A DNA stretch of 12,550 nt. It comes from DATIHQ01 sp035480535 (GTDB lineage: Bacteria > Chlamydiota > Chlamydiia > Chlamydiales > SM23-39). Where the stretch lies: NCBI GenBank assembly GCA_035480535.1, contig DATIHQ010000094.1:1-12550 (forward strand), written 5' to 3'. A program made the position numbers and the translations under genes. This document shows positions 7,701 through 12,550 of the stretch, one piece after another. How positions within the stretch are numbered: position 1 is the first letter of the stretch; each line of letters opens with the position of its first letter. A model generated the notes under the pieces. That model was not told where the DNA came from, searched no databases, and worked only from the letters and a program-made list of their open reading frames with translations.

Positions 7701-8460
7701 AACAAGGGGTGTTGCCTTTGGATATGACCGAGAGCTTTTGGATGGATGGGTGATGGGCATTGGCGGGGCGTGGGATCTAGCCGATTTCTTCTGGCAACAA
7801 AAACGGGGGCATGCCGACATCGAAAGTTTTTATGGGGCTTTTTATACCGATTACCAAGCGGATGATTTTTATTTAGGAGCAGCTGTCTTAGCTGGCCTCG
7901 ATTTTTACGATACTTCGCGGCTCATTCAATTTGTAGCTCGCCGAGCTACGGCAAACTTTCACGCGCTCGACATCATCGGCCAGCTTTCAGGCGCCTACTT
8001 CTTTGGCGCGCCCGCCTGTCATTTATATCCCTACGTCAATTTAGATTATTTCCGTCTTCAAACCCAAAAATTCACAGAAAGTGGAGCGGGCGGGCTGAAC
8101 TTAGATGTCCTTGGGAATACTTCGACGACGTTTAGAGGGGAAACGGGAGTTGGCCTGCAAGTACAGGATACGAATTACGACCAAACGATCTGCATTTCCC
8201 CCAATATGGCTTTAGGCTATGCCATTGAATGTCCTGTTCAAAGGGAGGTCATTAGGACCAACTTCGTTGGGGCGCCGATTCCCTTTCATGTAGTAGGCTG
8301 GAAGGAGTATTGGCAATTCTTTACGGTCGATTTTGGAATGTCTCTCTCTTTTTATTGCGTCTCTCTTTCTGGAGGATACCATCTCGACCTCTCTCCGGGG
8401 GGAAGAGAGAGCGCACTCTTTTCTCAAAGAGGCAACGTCCGCCTCGAACTCAACTGGTAA
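4747..8460 (+). CDS. Gly-rich autotransporter (type V secretion), Pmp-like
   Basis: This is a predicted surface-exposed autotransporter of 1237 residues (1239 from the upstream ATG at 4741). I prefer the ATG at 4747, because AAGGA (4737-4741) is 5 nt upstream of it but abuts 4741. The N-terminus MIKRFLLLSFFALNLHA is a signal peptide, with probable cleavage after LHA. Residues about 112-363 are an extreme poly-glycine region flanked by two GGAI motifs (about 129 and 361), with an FSGN (FxxN) near 148; these are the motifs of chlamydial Pmp proteins. Residues about 440-770 carry repeats of the type GTLTLTGANNYTGGT, the autotransporter-associated beta-strand repeat. A helical linker (about 870-950) precedes a C-terminal beta-barrel of about 280 residues ending in LELNW, with the final aromatic residue typical of outer-membrane proteins. 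A CYC cysteine pair occurs just before the barrel. Passenger function is unknown; adhesion is an inference. Confidence 0.88.
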   Translation: MIKRFLLLSFFALNLHAKTTTVQNFNDAGAGSLRQAILDSVAGDTINFAAAPTGVSPLTLASPLPAINFSLTIAGNSGSPFPIDGGTNFQAFSVSTGTVSFSNLVIQNTNCKGGAGGNGVAGGGGGVGGGGAIYVHDGASVSISSVQFSGNQATGGGGGVSAAVGGGGGGGGFGGGAGGAGSGALGGGGGGGNTGGGAGGSNAVGTAGTNSGGGGGGSGANAGGASGSFTGGAASGNNGGGGAGAGGNGGTATASAGGPGGTGIGTDATFGGGGGGGGSAALIGGAGLGAGGGGGGGSTGSGGAGGTNGGGGGGGDIASSGGAGGFGAGGGGSALGGSGGSSLFGGGAGGTTGGGGGAGLGGAIFIQNGGTLTVGDSNTFSSPSADTVVRGAGGGGGAGNGTVLGPDIFLRSGGSLVFTTTGNLTFNTSINSDQGTGGGTGGGLTMSGSGTLTLLPTGNPVTVPVIAATNTYSGGTTVSAGTLVAASDTYLGVLTDTLTIGTATFQPGAVSYARPITLSGTATINTTAGTTTLSGVISSGGSLTKIGTGTLILSGTNTYSGGTIVNAGTLSIGADANLGNSSGSLTLGAATLLFTGNIPSSSRAVKLTAASNTATIDTGAFSVRLDGQISGSGGFTKVSGGTLTLTGANNYTGGTVISAGTVIGTTASLQGSIQDNSILTFNQSFAGTYAGQLSGNGTLNFIGGGAYTFTGASSFSGTTNVTSGQLNMLGSLNSSSVNVAAGSTISGTGSIGPLDNSGIAAPGSGSSGTLTVQGNATFEAGSSLSIATVPKSSNSLAVTGTAALGANNGTVSVNIGSGFYGLHESFAILTAGSVTGTFSPTVTISGMGGATALLSYTGTEVDLTLTFLRPFLEFPFANGNEKNVGENIDNLNAAGLLSADLANIIDNLAGETTAQINEALDEMHPAQYSAFAELQSDVGSQLISIFQRRPFMMCYCFNPNHLWVEPFGDWLNVDNKGEQIGFDVQTRGVAFGYDRELLDGWVMGIGGAWDLADFFWQQKRGHADIESFYGAFYTDYQADDFYLGAAVLAGLDFYDTSRLIQFVARRATANFHALDIIGQLSGAYFFGAPACHLYPYVNLDYFRLQTQKFTESGAGGLNLDVLGNTSTTFRGETGVGLQVQDTNYDQTICISPNMALGYAIECPVQREVIRTNFVGAPIPFHVVGWKEYWQFFTVDFGMSLSFYCVSLSGGYHLDLSPGGRESALFSQRGNVRLELNW

Positions 8461-8464
8461 CCGG

Positions 8465-8673
8465 CTTATAGTCTGAGACGTAAGCAAGAATATCAGCGCG
8501 GAGAGAAGAACCGAGATAGCCGCGGAGAACGAGAGGTGGGGATGCCCCACACCCCAATATATTTTTTTCTGGGAGTGTGAGGGCCTCCCTCACCTCCGCG
8601 TTCTCCGCGGCTAACTCTCCTCGCGCGTCTCGCGCCTCCGCGCTGATATTCGCATTACGGTTTAGGTCATAGG
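8465..8673. repeat. Palindromic repeat, copy 3 (diverged)
   Basis: This is a 209-bp near-palindrome sharing the outer ends (CTTATAGTCTGAGAC on the left, GGTCATAGGACTG on the right) and the ATATCAGCGCGGAG arm start with copies 1 and 2. The GCAGAG-type units are replaced by CGCGGAGA-type units. AGCCGCGGAGAACG (about 8518-8531) pairs with CGTTCTCCGCGGCT (8598-8611). The centre differs and contains GTGGGG-ATG-CCCCAC (8536-8550), a T-run (8562-8568) and GTGAGGG-CCT-CCCTCAC (about 8577-8593). It lies between the convergent autotransporter and smpB genes. It looks like a related subfamily with a different core. Confidence 0.82.
8536..8568 (+). terminator. Possible terminator of the autotransporter gene in repeat copy 3
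   Basis: GTGGGG-ATG-CCCCAC (8536-8550) is a strong GC stem, but its T-run (8562-8568) begins 11 nt later, which is too far for a canonical intrinsic terminator. The downstream hairpin GTGAGGG-CCT-CCCTCAC may act instead. It lies about 75 nt after the autotransporter stop. Confidence 0.25.
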
Positions 8674-8710
8674 ACTGCATGACAATGCTGAGGGCTAAGG
8701 CTATCTCTCC

Positions 8711-9184
8711 TCACTCGTCGAGGGCGCGCTGGATCGAGCGCTTGGCCTCTTTCTCTTTGAGGGAAGCCCTCTTGTCATATTCCTTTTTGCCCTTCGCCAC
8801 GGCAATGCGCACCTTCGCAATCCCTTTTTTATTTAGGAAGATGGAGAGCGGGATCACAGCCAGCCCCTTTTCCTGCGTGAGGCGGCGGATCTTTTCAATT
8901 TCCCGCTTGTGAAGAAGAAGCTTGCGGGGGCGCTTGTCCTCATGATTGTGAATGTTCCCGAAAGAATAGGGAGCAATGGTCGAATTGAGAAGCCAGGCCT
9001 CAGATCCTTTGACATCTACATAGGCATCTTGGAGCGAGCCGCCATGATTGCGGAGCGATTTGATCTCCGTTCCTTGCAGCGCGATCCCCGCCTCGAAGGT
9101 CTCGAGGATTTCATAGTCATGCAGAGCCCGCCGGTTCGAAACCAATTCGGGGTTCCGTTTGGGATCAGGAGTTTTCGCCATCAT
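8711..9184 (-). CDS. smpB: SsrA (tmRNA)-binding protein SmpB
   Basis: SmpB binds tmRNA and brings it to ribosomes stalled on broken messages in trans-translation. The 157-residue product has the family landmarks: GTEIKSLR (38-45), the NHEDKRPRKLLLH segment (80-92), GKKEYDKR (132-139) and a basic, lysine-rich C-terminal tail that would insert into the empty mRNA channel. The length is typical. The start region reads GAGGAATGATG: the first ATG overlaps the TGA of the upstream 448-residue gene by 4 nt, while the second ATG (9181-9179) is better spaced from GAGGA and may be the real start. It is the last gene of the rarA - unknown - smpB operon and faces repeat copy 3. The tmRNA gene itself is not in the window. 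Confidence 0.96.
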   Translation of the reverse strand: MMAKTPDPKRNPELVSNRRALHDYEILETFEAGIALQGTEIKSLRNHGGSLQDAYVDVKGSEAWLLNSTIAPYSFGNIHNHEDKRPRKLLLHKREIEKIRRLTQEKGLAVIPLSIFLNKKGIAKVRIAVAKGKKEYDKRASLKEKEAKRSIQRALDE

Positions 9185-10527
9185 TCCTCAAAAAAGAAGC
9201 GGCCAAATGGGGTGACGCAAAAACAGTCATGCTCCTTAGACGTTCCAATCGCCACCATTCCCATCTCAAATAGCCACTCAAAAATCGTCGCCTTGACAAG
9301 CGCTTTCTCCTCTTCGTTATACGTGGGAAGACTATATTTCCAGTGTTTTCCCGTCCGCTTGAGCATCACGACCGATTCTTCGCTTAAAGAGACAAAGACT
9401 CCTTTGAAGAAATCATCGAAAAAGACCCATTCTCCATGGAGGACTCTCCGAATGGATTTCTCTGCCTCGCGAATATGTCTCTCCGCATTAAGAGAGGTGG
9501 AAAGAGAAGGATTTAAAATCCGATTGAGGGAGTGGCGATAGAGGTGGAGCGAGCGATTTTCTAAAGTCAGTCCAAGCCAATCATCAGCTGCTTCCAATGT
9601 ATGGAGCTTCCCATCGATCCGATCAGCTAATCTGACCAAGCAAAGCTTGTCAATGAGCCTTGTGAGATAAGGATCGTTAGGAAGGGGAGTGGGTTTCTTT
9701 TTGGCGGAGAGGAGCAGGGCGCTCATATCTTCTATCAGTGCAAAATCGCTCTCTTTAGAACGGGTGATCGAGTTTGGATCGGCAATGAGGGGCGTTTCTG
9801 TTCGTTTCAGAAAATGAAGGTATTGATTCCATTCATAAAATGGGGTCACGAATTCTAGCCAATGATCATCTTCTTTTTCATAGATCAAACAACAGACGAA
9901 GTTGAACTCCAAGAATAAAAGGATCTCTTCAAAATCGCGGCGCTTGAGGTTATATTTCCCAATGAGATCGCTCGATGAAACTCGAAAGTCTGGAGCGGAA
10001 AAGACATCTTGGACCACCCCTGTGATTTTAGGATCTCCTAGATTCAGCTCCATCAAGTAGCGTTGAAAAATTTGCGGACTGAGCAAATACTTTTCAACAA
10101 TCGATTCGAAAATATTGTTCGAGGTACGGGGAATTGAATACCAAGAGGGGAGGAGATGTATCGGCACCTTTCGCAAAAGTCCCTGGATAAATTCCATATC
10201 GGGCTTGAAATCGGGATCGAAACGGGCAATTTGGAACTCAAAATATTTCCGCTTCTCTTTGTCCACTAAAATGGAATCGTCTTGAACGGCGAGCAATCCC
10301 CCTTGCGAGAGTTTTTTTAAGGAGGCCAACAAGTCCGATTCATCGCACTCCAAGCTCCGAGAGATCTTTTTCACTGAGATTTTTAAGGGGCTATATAAGA
10401 TCTCTTCAAGAACCTCTACATCGAAGGTTGAAAAATCGGCTAAGAGCATCCGGTTCTCGATATCGAGCTGACAGTTGTAATCGTTGAGATTGACCTTATT
10501 CTTGCGCGCAGGACTCAGTTCGAGCAT
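9181..10527 (-). CDS. Uncharacterised 448-residue protein with winged-helix-like segments
   Basis: I do not recognise this protein. There is no signal peptide or convincing membrane segment, so it is probably cytoplasmic. Three stretches look like winged-helix folds: residues about 32-98 (helices, then a hairpin around LLAVQDDSILVDKEKRKYF), about 183-238 (RVSSSDLIGKYNLKRRDFEE and a following hairpin) and about 398-448 (ending CVTPFGRFFFEE). The C-terminal pattern resembles wing regions of helicase-associated winged helices, but that is by eye only. The gene lies 33 nt after rarA and overlaps smpB by 4 nt (ATGA), so the three are probably co-transcribed and smpB translation coupled. Its neighbours suggest a nucleic-acid or quality-control role, but no function is assigned. 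The start at 10527 has a weak upstream purine tract (GGTGAAGAT). Confidence 0.85.
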   Translation of the reverse strand: MLELSPARKNKVNLNDYNCQLDIENRMLLADFSTFDVEVLEEILYSPLKISVKKISRSLECDESDLLASLKKLSQGGLLAVQDDSILVDKEKRKYFEFQIARFDPDFKPDMEFIQGLLRKVPIHLLPSWYSIPRTSNNIFESIVEKYLLSPQIFQRYLMELNLGDPKITGVVQDVFSAPDFRVSSSDLIGKYNLKRRDFEEILLFLEFNFVCCLIYEKEDDHWLEFVTPFYEWNQYLHFLKRTETPLIADPNSITRSKESDFALIEDMSALLLSAKKKPTPLPNDPYLTRLIDKLCLVRLADRIDGKLHTLEAADDWLGLTLENRSLHLYRHSLNRILNPSLSTSLNAERHIREAEKSIRRVLHGEWVFFDDFFKGVFVSLSEESVVMLKRTGKHWKYSLPTYNEEEKALVKATIFEWLFEMGMVAIGTSKEHDCFCVTPFGRFFFEE

Positions 10528-10560
10528 ATCTTCACCACAATTGAAAGGGGAAAATATAAC

Positions 10561-11829
10561 TCACCCATTGGATTGATGCAAGTAAGAGCGCAATTTTTTA
10601 AAATATTCGAGCCGTTTCTTCATCTCCCGCTCAAAACCCCGCTCTACCGGCTCATAAAAAACTGGGCGGCTGAGTTCATCGGGGAAATACTCTTGGCCAG
10701 AGAATCCATGCGGGGTGTCTGGATCATATTGATATTCAGCTCCATATCCCATTTCCTCCATAAGAGGTGTAGGCGCATTGAGAATGTGCTTGGGAGGATT
10801 CAAGTGGCCGGTTTCCGCGGCCAGCTTGCGGGCGTGGCCGTAGGCGACATAGGCTGCATTGCTTTTAGGGGCGAGAGCCAAATAGATCACCACTTGGGCC
10901 AAGGCGAGCTCTCCCTCGGGAGATCCCAACATATGATAGGTGTTCCACCCATCTAAAGCCATCCCCAATGCTTGGGGATCGGCAAGTCCAATATCCTCCG
11001 ATGCCATCCGAATCAGCCGCCTGCCCAAGAAACGGGGATCTTCACCCCCCTCTAACATCCGGACAAACCAATAAAGGGCCGCATCGGGATCAGAGCCGCG
11101 CACTGACTTATGGAGAGCCGAAATCAGATTGTAATGCCCCTCTTCATGCTTGTCATAGAGAGGAGGCTTTTTTTGCAAAATTTGAGAAAGAGAATCGATG
11201 TCCCACGCTGGGCGAGGGGATTGCTCCAGGTTTTCAATCAAATTGAGGAGATGGCGCCCGTCTCCTTGGCAAAGAGAAATAAGGAACCGCTTTCCATCTT
11301 CGGAGATATTTAAAGATCCTTTCTCCGCTTCATAGCGATGGAGGATCTTTTCCAGTGACTCTGGGCTTAGCGTATTCAACGTCAACACCCTAAGTCTTGA
11401 AAGCAGCGCATTATTCAAAGAAAAGGAAGGGTTTTCCGTTGTAGCGCCGATGAGAATTAAACTCCCATCTTCTAGAAAGGGAAGGAAGATATCTTGCTGC
11501 GCGCGATTGAATCGATGGATTTCGTCGACAAACAAAATGGTTTGACGATTAAAAAGGGGCGTTTCTTGCCCATCTTTTAAAATCTTTTTCAAATCTGCGG
11601 TGCCATTAAACACGGCGCTTAATGTAACAAAGGGAAGTGAAAAAGCTTGGGCATAAAGACGGGCAATGGTCGTTTTTCCGCAGCCGGGGGGGCCAAAAAG
11701 AAGGAGTGAAAGGGGACGTCCATTTTGCACAATCCGCGCAATGTATCCATCTGTTCCGACAAGATGATCCTGTCCCGCAATGTCGGAAAGAATTTTCGGC
11801 CGCAAACGCTCAGAAAGTGGAATGTGCAT
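10561..11829 (-). CDS. rarA: Replication-associated recombination protein A (RarA/MgsA, AAA+ ATPase)
   Basis: RarA is a clamp-loader-like AAA+ ATPase of the WRNIP1/Mgs1 family that acts at stalled replication forks. The 422-residue product shows Walker A GPPGCGKT (46-53), Walker B ILFVDEIHRF (98-107), sensor 1 IGATTENPSF (127-136), an arginine-finger region LSRLRVL (143-149) and the family's C-terminal tetramerisation domain with GGEDPRFLGRRLIRMASED. The length is close to the family norm of about 440. The start ATG at 11829 has only a weak ribosome-binding site (GATGGG); the frame stays open upstream without another ATG. It is first in the operon with the 448-residue unknown gene and smpB, and divergent from the histone-like locus. 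Confidence 0.95.
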   Translation of the reverse strand: MHIPLSERLRPKILSDIAGQDHLVGTDGYIARIVQNGRPLSLLLFGPPGCGKTTIARLYAQAFSLPFVTLSAVFNGTADLKKILKDGQETPLFNRQTILFVDEIHRFNRAQQDIFLPFLEDGSLILIGATTENPSFSLNNALLSRLRVLTLNTLSPESLEKILHRYEAEKGSLNISEDGKRFLISLCQGDGRHLLNLIENLEQSPRPAWDIDSLSQILQKKPPLYDKHEEGHYNLISALHKSVRGSDPDAALYWFVRMLEGGEDPRFLGRRLIRMASEDIGLADPQALGMALDGWNTYHMLGSPEGELALAQVVIYLALAPKSNAAYVAYGHARKLAAETGHLNPPKHILNAPTPLMEEMGYGAEYQYDPDTPHGFSGQEYFPDELSRPVFYEPVERGFEREMKKRLEYFKKLRSYLHQSNG

Positions 11830-12015
11830 CCCATCAGAATACAGAAAAGTGTGTTTTTTAACTCCAAAATTCCGGCATTTGTAATCCTTTATATATGAAT
11901 GGATTAGGTTAGTTATAGTTTTGTAAATACATTATTTTCAATTATTTGTGAAAATTCGTTATTATATGGCTGTTTTAAAATAATTTTTAGCTAATTTTGA
12001 AAATTTTTTCAGAAA

Positions 12016-12068
12016 AATTAAAATGCGCAAAAATGCCCTCACAGCACTTTCTCAGATGCATTTTAATT
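12016..12068. repeat. 11-bp inverted repeat in the AT-rich spacer
   Basis: AATTAAAATGC (12016-12026) and GCATTTTAATT (12058-12068) are exact complements separated by 31 nt. On the minus strand the outer arm runs directly into T's, and on the plus strand an ATTATTTTTT tract follows, so it could end or form part of a small transcript in either direction. It could also be chance in AT-rich DNA. Confidence 0.35.
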
Positions 12069-12111
12069 ACATTATTTTTTCCAAGAAGTAAAGATAAATC
12101 ATACAATATGT

Positions 12112-12140
12112 TTGTTTTTATTAATAAAATATTGTATATT
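12112..12140 (+). promoter_or_regulatory. Predicted promoter of the histone-like locus
   Basis: A -35 TTGTTT (12112-12117) and a -10 TATATT (12135-12140) are separated by 17 nt, giving a start near 12147. This is 12 nt before the small ORF ATG and about 145 nt before the histone-like ATG. The AT content jumps down sharply just after this point. Confidence 0.5.
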
Positions 12141-12152
12141 AGAGATTGTAAG

Positions 12153-12284
12153 GCAGATATGGAGAGCGGGATCGCCCGCTGCATGTCAGATTTGACCGCC
12201 CTGGTTCTAATTTGGGCCATAGCCCAGGGACCTAAAGGCGAGAATCTGCGAAAAGATCTCCAATCTCTTTTACACAACGGAGGA
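12153..12284 (+). promoter_or_regulatory. Candidate structured leader RNA with alternative pairings
   Basis: GCAGAT (12153-12158) pairs with ATCTGC (12244-12249). It encloses hairpins AGCGGG/CCCGCT (12165-12180), GTCA/TGAC (12185-12196) and CCCTGG/CCAGGG (12199-12229). A competing pairing, TGGAGA (12160-12165) with TCTCCA (12257-12262), crosses the first stem. A further CTCC (12258-12261) can pair with GGAG of the ribosome-binding site (12279-12282). The arrangement would allow control of translation of the histone-like gene. All stems are short and were found by eye. Confidence 0.3.
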
Positions 12285-12290
12285 AACTAA
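12159..12290 (+). CDS. Candidate 43-residue small ORF in the histone-like gene leader
   Basis: An ATG at 12159 preceded by AAGG at 5-nt spacing opens a 43-codon frame ending at TAA 12288-12290, one base before the ATG of the histone-like gene. The product has a hydrophobic centre (LTALVLIWAIAQ) followed by a polar helix-like half (GENLRKDLQSLLH). GC content rises abruptly at this ATG compared with the AT-rich upstream DNA, and the strong ribosome-binding site of the next gene lies inside the frame, as in translationally coupled pairs. I do not recognise the sequence. The same bases can form several RNA stems, so the region may be a structured leader instead of, or in addition to, a gene. Confidence 0.45.
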   Translation: MESGIARCMSDLTALVLIWAIAQGPKGENLRKDLQSLLHNGGN

Positions 12291-12291
12291 A

Positions 12292-12483
12292 ATGGTAAAA
12301 CGAAGAAAAAGAGCTAAAAAAGCTCGCAAAGTGAAGAGCCGACGCAAACACCGCAAAACTGCTCGCAAGACAAGACGCAAAGCCCGAAAAGGCCACAAAA
12401 GAGCTAAAGCTCGCAAAACACGTCGTCGTTCACGCAGACGCAGATCAGCTGGTGCAGCTTCTATCATGGAAGCGCAGCAGTAA
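12292..12483 (+). CDS. Small histone H1-like (HctB-like) basic protein
   Basis: This 63-residue protein contains 34 Lys or Arg residues, with short repeats of the type KxRRK and KARK, and almost no acidic residues except one Glu near the end. Such composition fits DNA-compacting histone H1-like proteins; chlamydiae use HctA and HctB to condense the nucleoid in the infectious form. The very short length compared with HctB makes the match one of composition rather than demonstrated homology; a lysine-rich ribosomal-type protein is an alternative. The start is supported by an excellent ribosome-binding site GGAGGA (12279-12284) 7 nt upstream. A candidate small ORF ends one base before the ATG, and a strong terminator follows about 30 nt after the stop. 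Confidence 0.8.
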   Translation: MVKRRKRAKKARKVKSRRKHRKTARKTRRKARKGHKRAKARKTRRRSRRRRSAGAASIMEAQQ

Positions 12484-12511
12484 TTTAACTGCTAGATCTT
12501 AAGTACTTTAG

Positions 12512-12548
12512 ATCGAGCAAGGCCTCAAGGCCTGCTCGATTTTTTTTT
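12512..12548 (+). terminator. Intrinsic terminator after the histone-like gene
   Basis: ATCGAGC pairs with GCTCGAT and AGGCCT with AGGCCT, giving about 13 bp with one bulged A and a 2-nt apex before stacking adjustment. A run of nine T's follows to 12548. This is a textbook rho-independent terminator for the histone-like transcript. Confidence 0.93.
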
Positions 12549-12550
12549 GT

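Larger units (their letters stand above)
11830..12158. other. AT-rich divergent intergenic region without a clear gene
   Basis: About 330 bp of strongly AT-rich DNA separates rarA from the small ORF/histone-like locus. Overlapping frames on both strands here are full of low-complexity Phe, Ile and Lys codons and lack ribosome-binding sites, so I call no gene. It probably holds the two divergent promoters. For rarA, a TTGAAA with TATAAC 18 nt downstream can be seen on the minus strand (about 11912-11941). For the histone locus, see the promoter at 12112-12140. A perfect 11-bp inverted repeat lies at 12016-12068. Confidence 0.5.

Noticed and set aside
8909..9541. 210-codon plus-strand frame opposite smpB and the 448-residue gene
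   Set aside because: It lies entirely antisense to two convincing genes, one of them smpB with all family motifs.
11858..11878. Micro-ORF MPEFWS on the minus strand upstream of rarA with AAAGGA before it
   Set aside because: It is six codons and could easily arise by chance; there is no hairpin pair or codon bias suggesting attenuation.
11987..12290. Long overlapping frames on both strands in the AT-rich spacer
   Set aside because: The upstream halves are low-complexity AT-rich codons without start signals; only the 3' part from 12159 has a ribosome-binding site and gene-like composition.

Overview
The window looks like a chromosomal segment from a chlamydia-like bacterium, most likely an environmental lineage (Parachlamydiales-type) rather than the genus Chlamydia; I cannot name the genus. 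The reasons are the recF, dnaN and smpB neighbourhood (which I recall as neighbours in Chlamydia as well), a phosphoglucose isomerase of the length I recall for chlamydiae, a large autotransporter carrying Pmp-style GGA[I] and FxxN motifs, and a very basic HctB-like histone-type protein. Except in a few intergenic spots the genome is dense and moderate in GC.

Layout: (1) 1-156 is the 3' end of an unrecognised gene. (2) 150-419 is a long imperfect palindromic repeat, followed by a tRNA-Pro(UGG) on the minus strand (437-511). (3) The tRNA is divergent from pgi (582-2156, plus); the shared promoter spacer carries a perfect 10-bp inverted repeat. (4) A second copy of the palindromic repeat (2161-2457) separates pgi from the convergent recF. 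(5) dnaN and recF form a minus-strand operon with a 1-nt stop/start overlap and a good promoter upstream of dnaN. (6) Divergent from dnaN is a 1237-1239-residue Gly-rich type V autotransporter (4747-8460). (7) A third, diverged repeat (8465-8673) separates it from the minus-strand operon rarA - 448-aa unknown - smpB (11829 to 8711). (8) An AT-rich divergent region (11830-12158) leads into a possible 43-residue small ORF / structured leader and then the 63-residue Lys/Arg-rich histone-like gene (12292-12483), closed by a classical terminator at the window end.

How the parts fit: dnaN and recF serve replication and fork repair, rarA also acts at stalled forks, and smpB serves ribosome rescue through tmRNA; pgi links glucose-6-phosphate to fructose-6-phosphate. 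The autotransporter is a surface protein and looks like a lineage-specific insertion between dnaN and smpB. The most striking non-coding signal is that all three convergent gene junctions in the window are filled by members of one palindromic repeat family. Copies 1 and 2 differ by paired substitutions that keep the two arms complementary. The second most interesting region is the leader of the histone-like gene, where a stop/start-coupled small ORF and mutually exclusive RNA pairings coexist.

All assignments are by eye from sequence motifs; no database search, folding program or alignment program was run.
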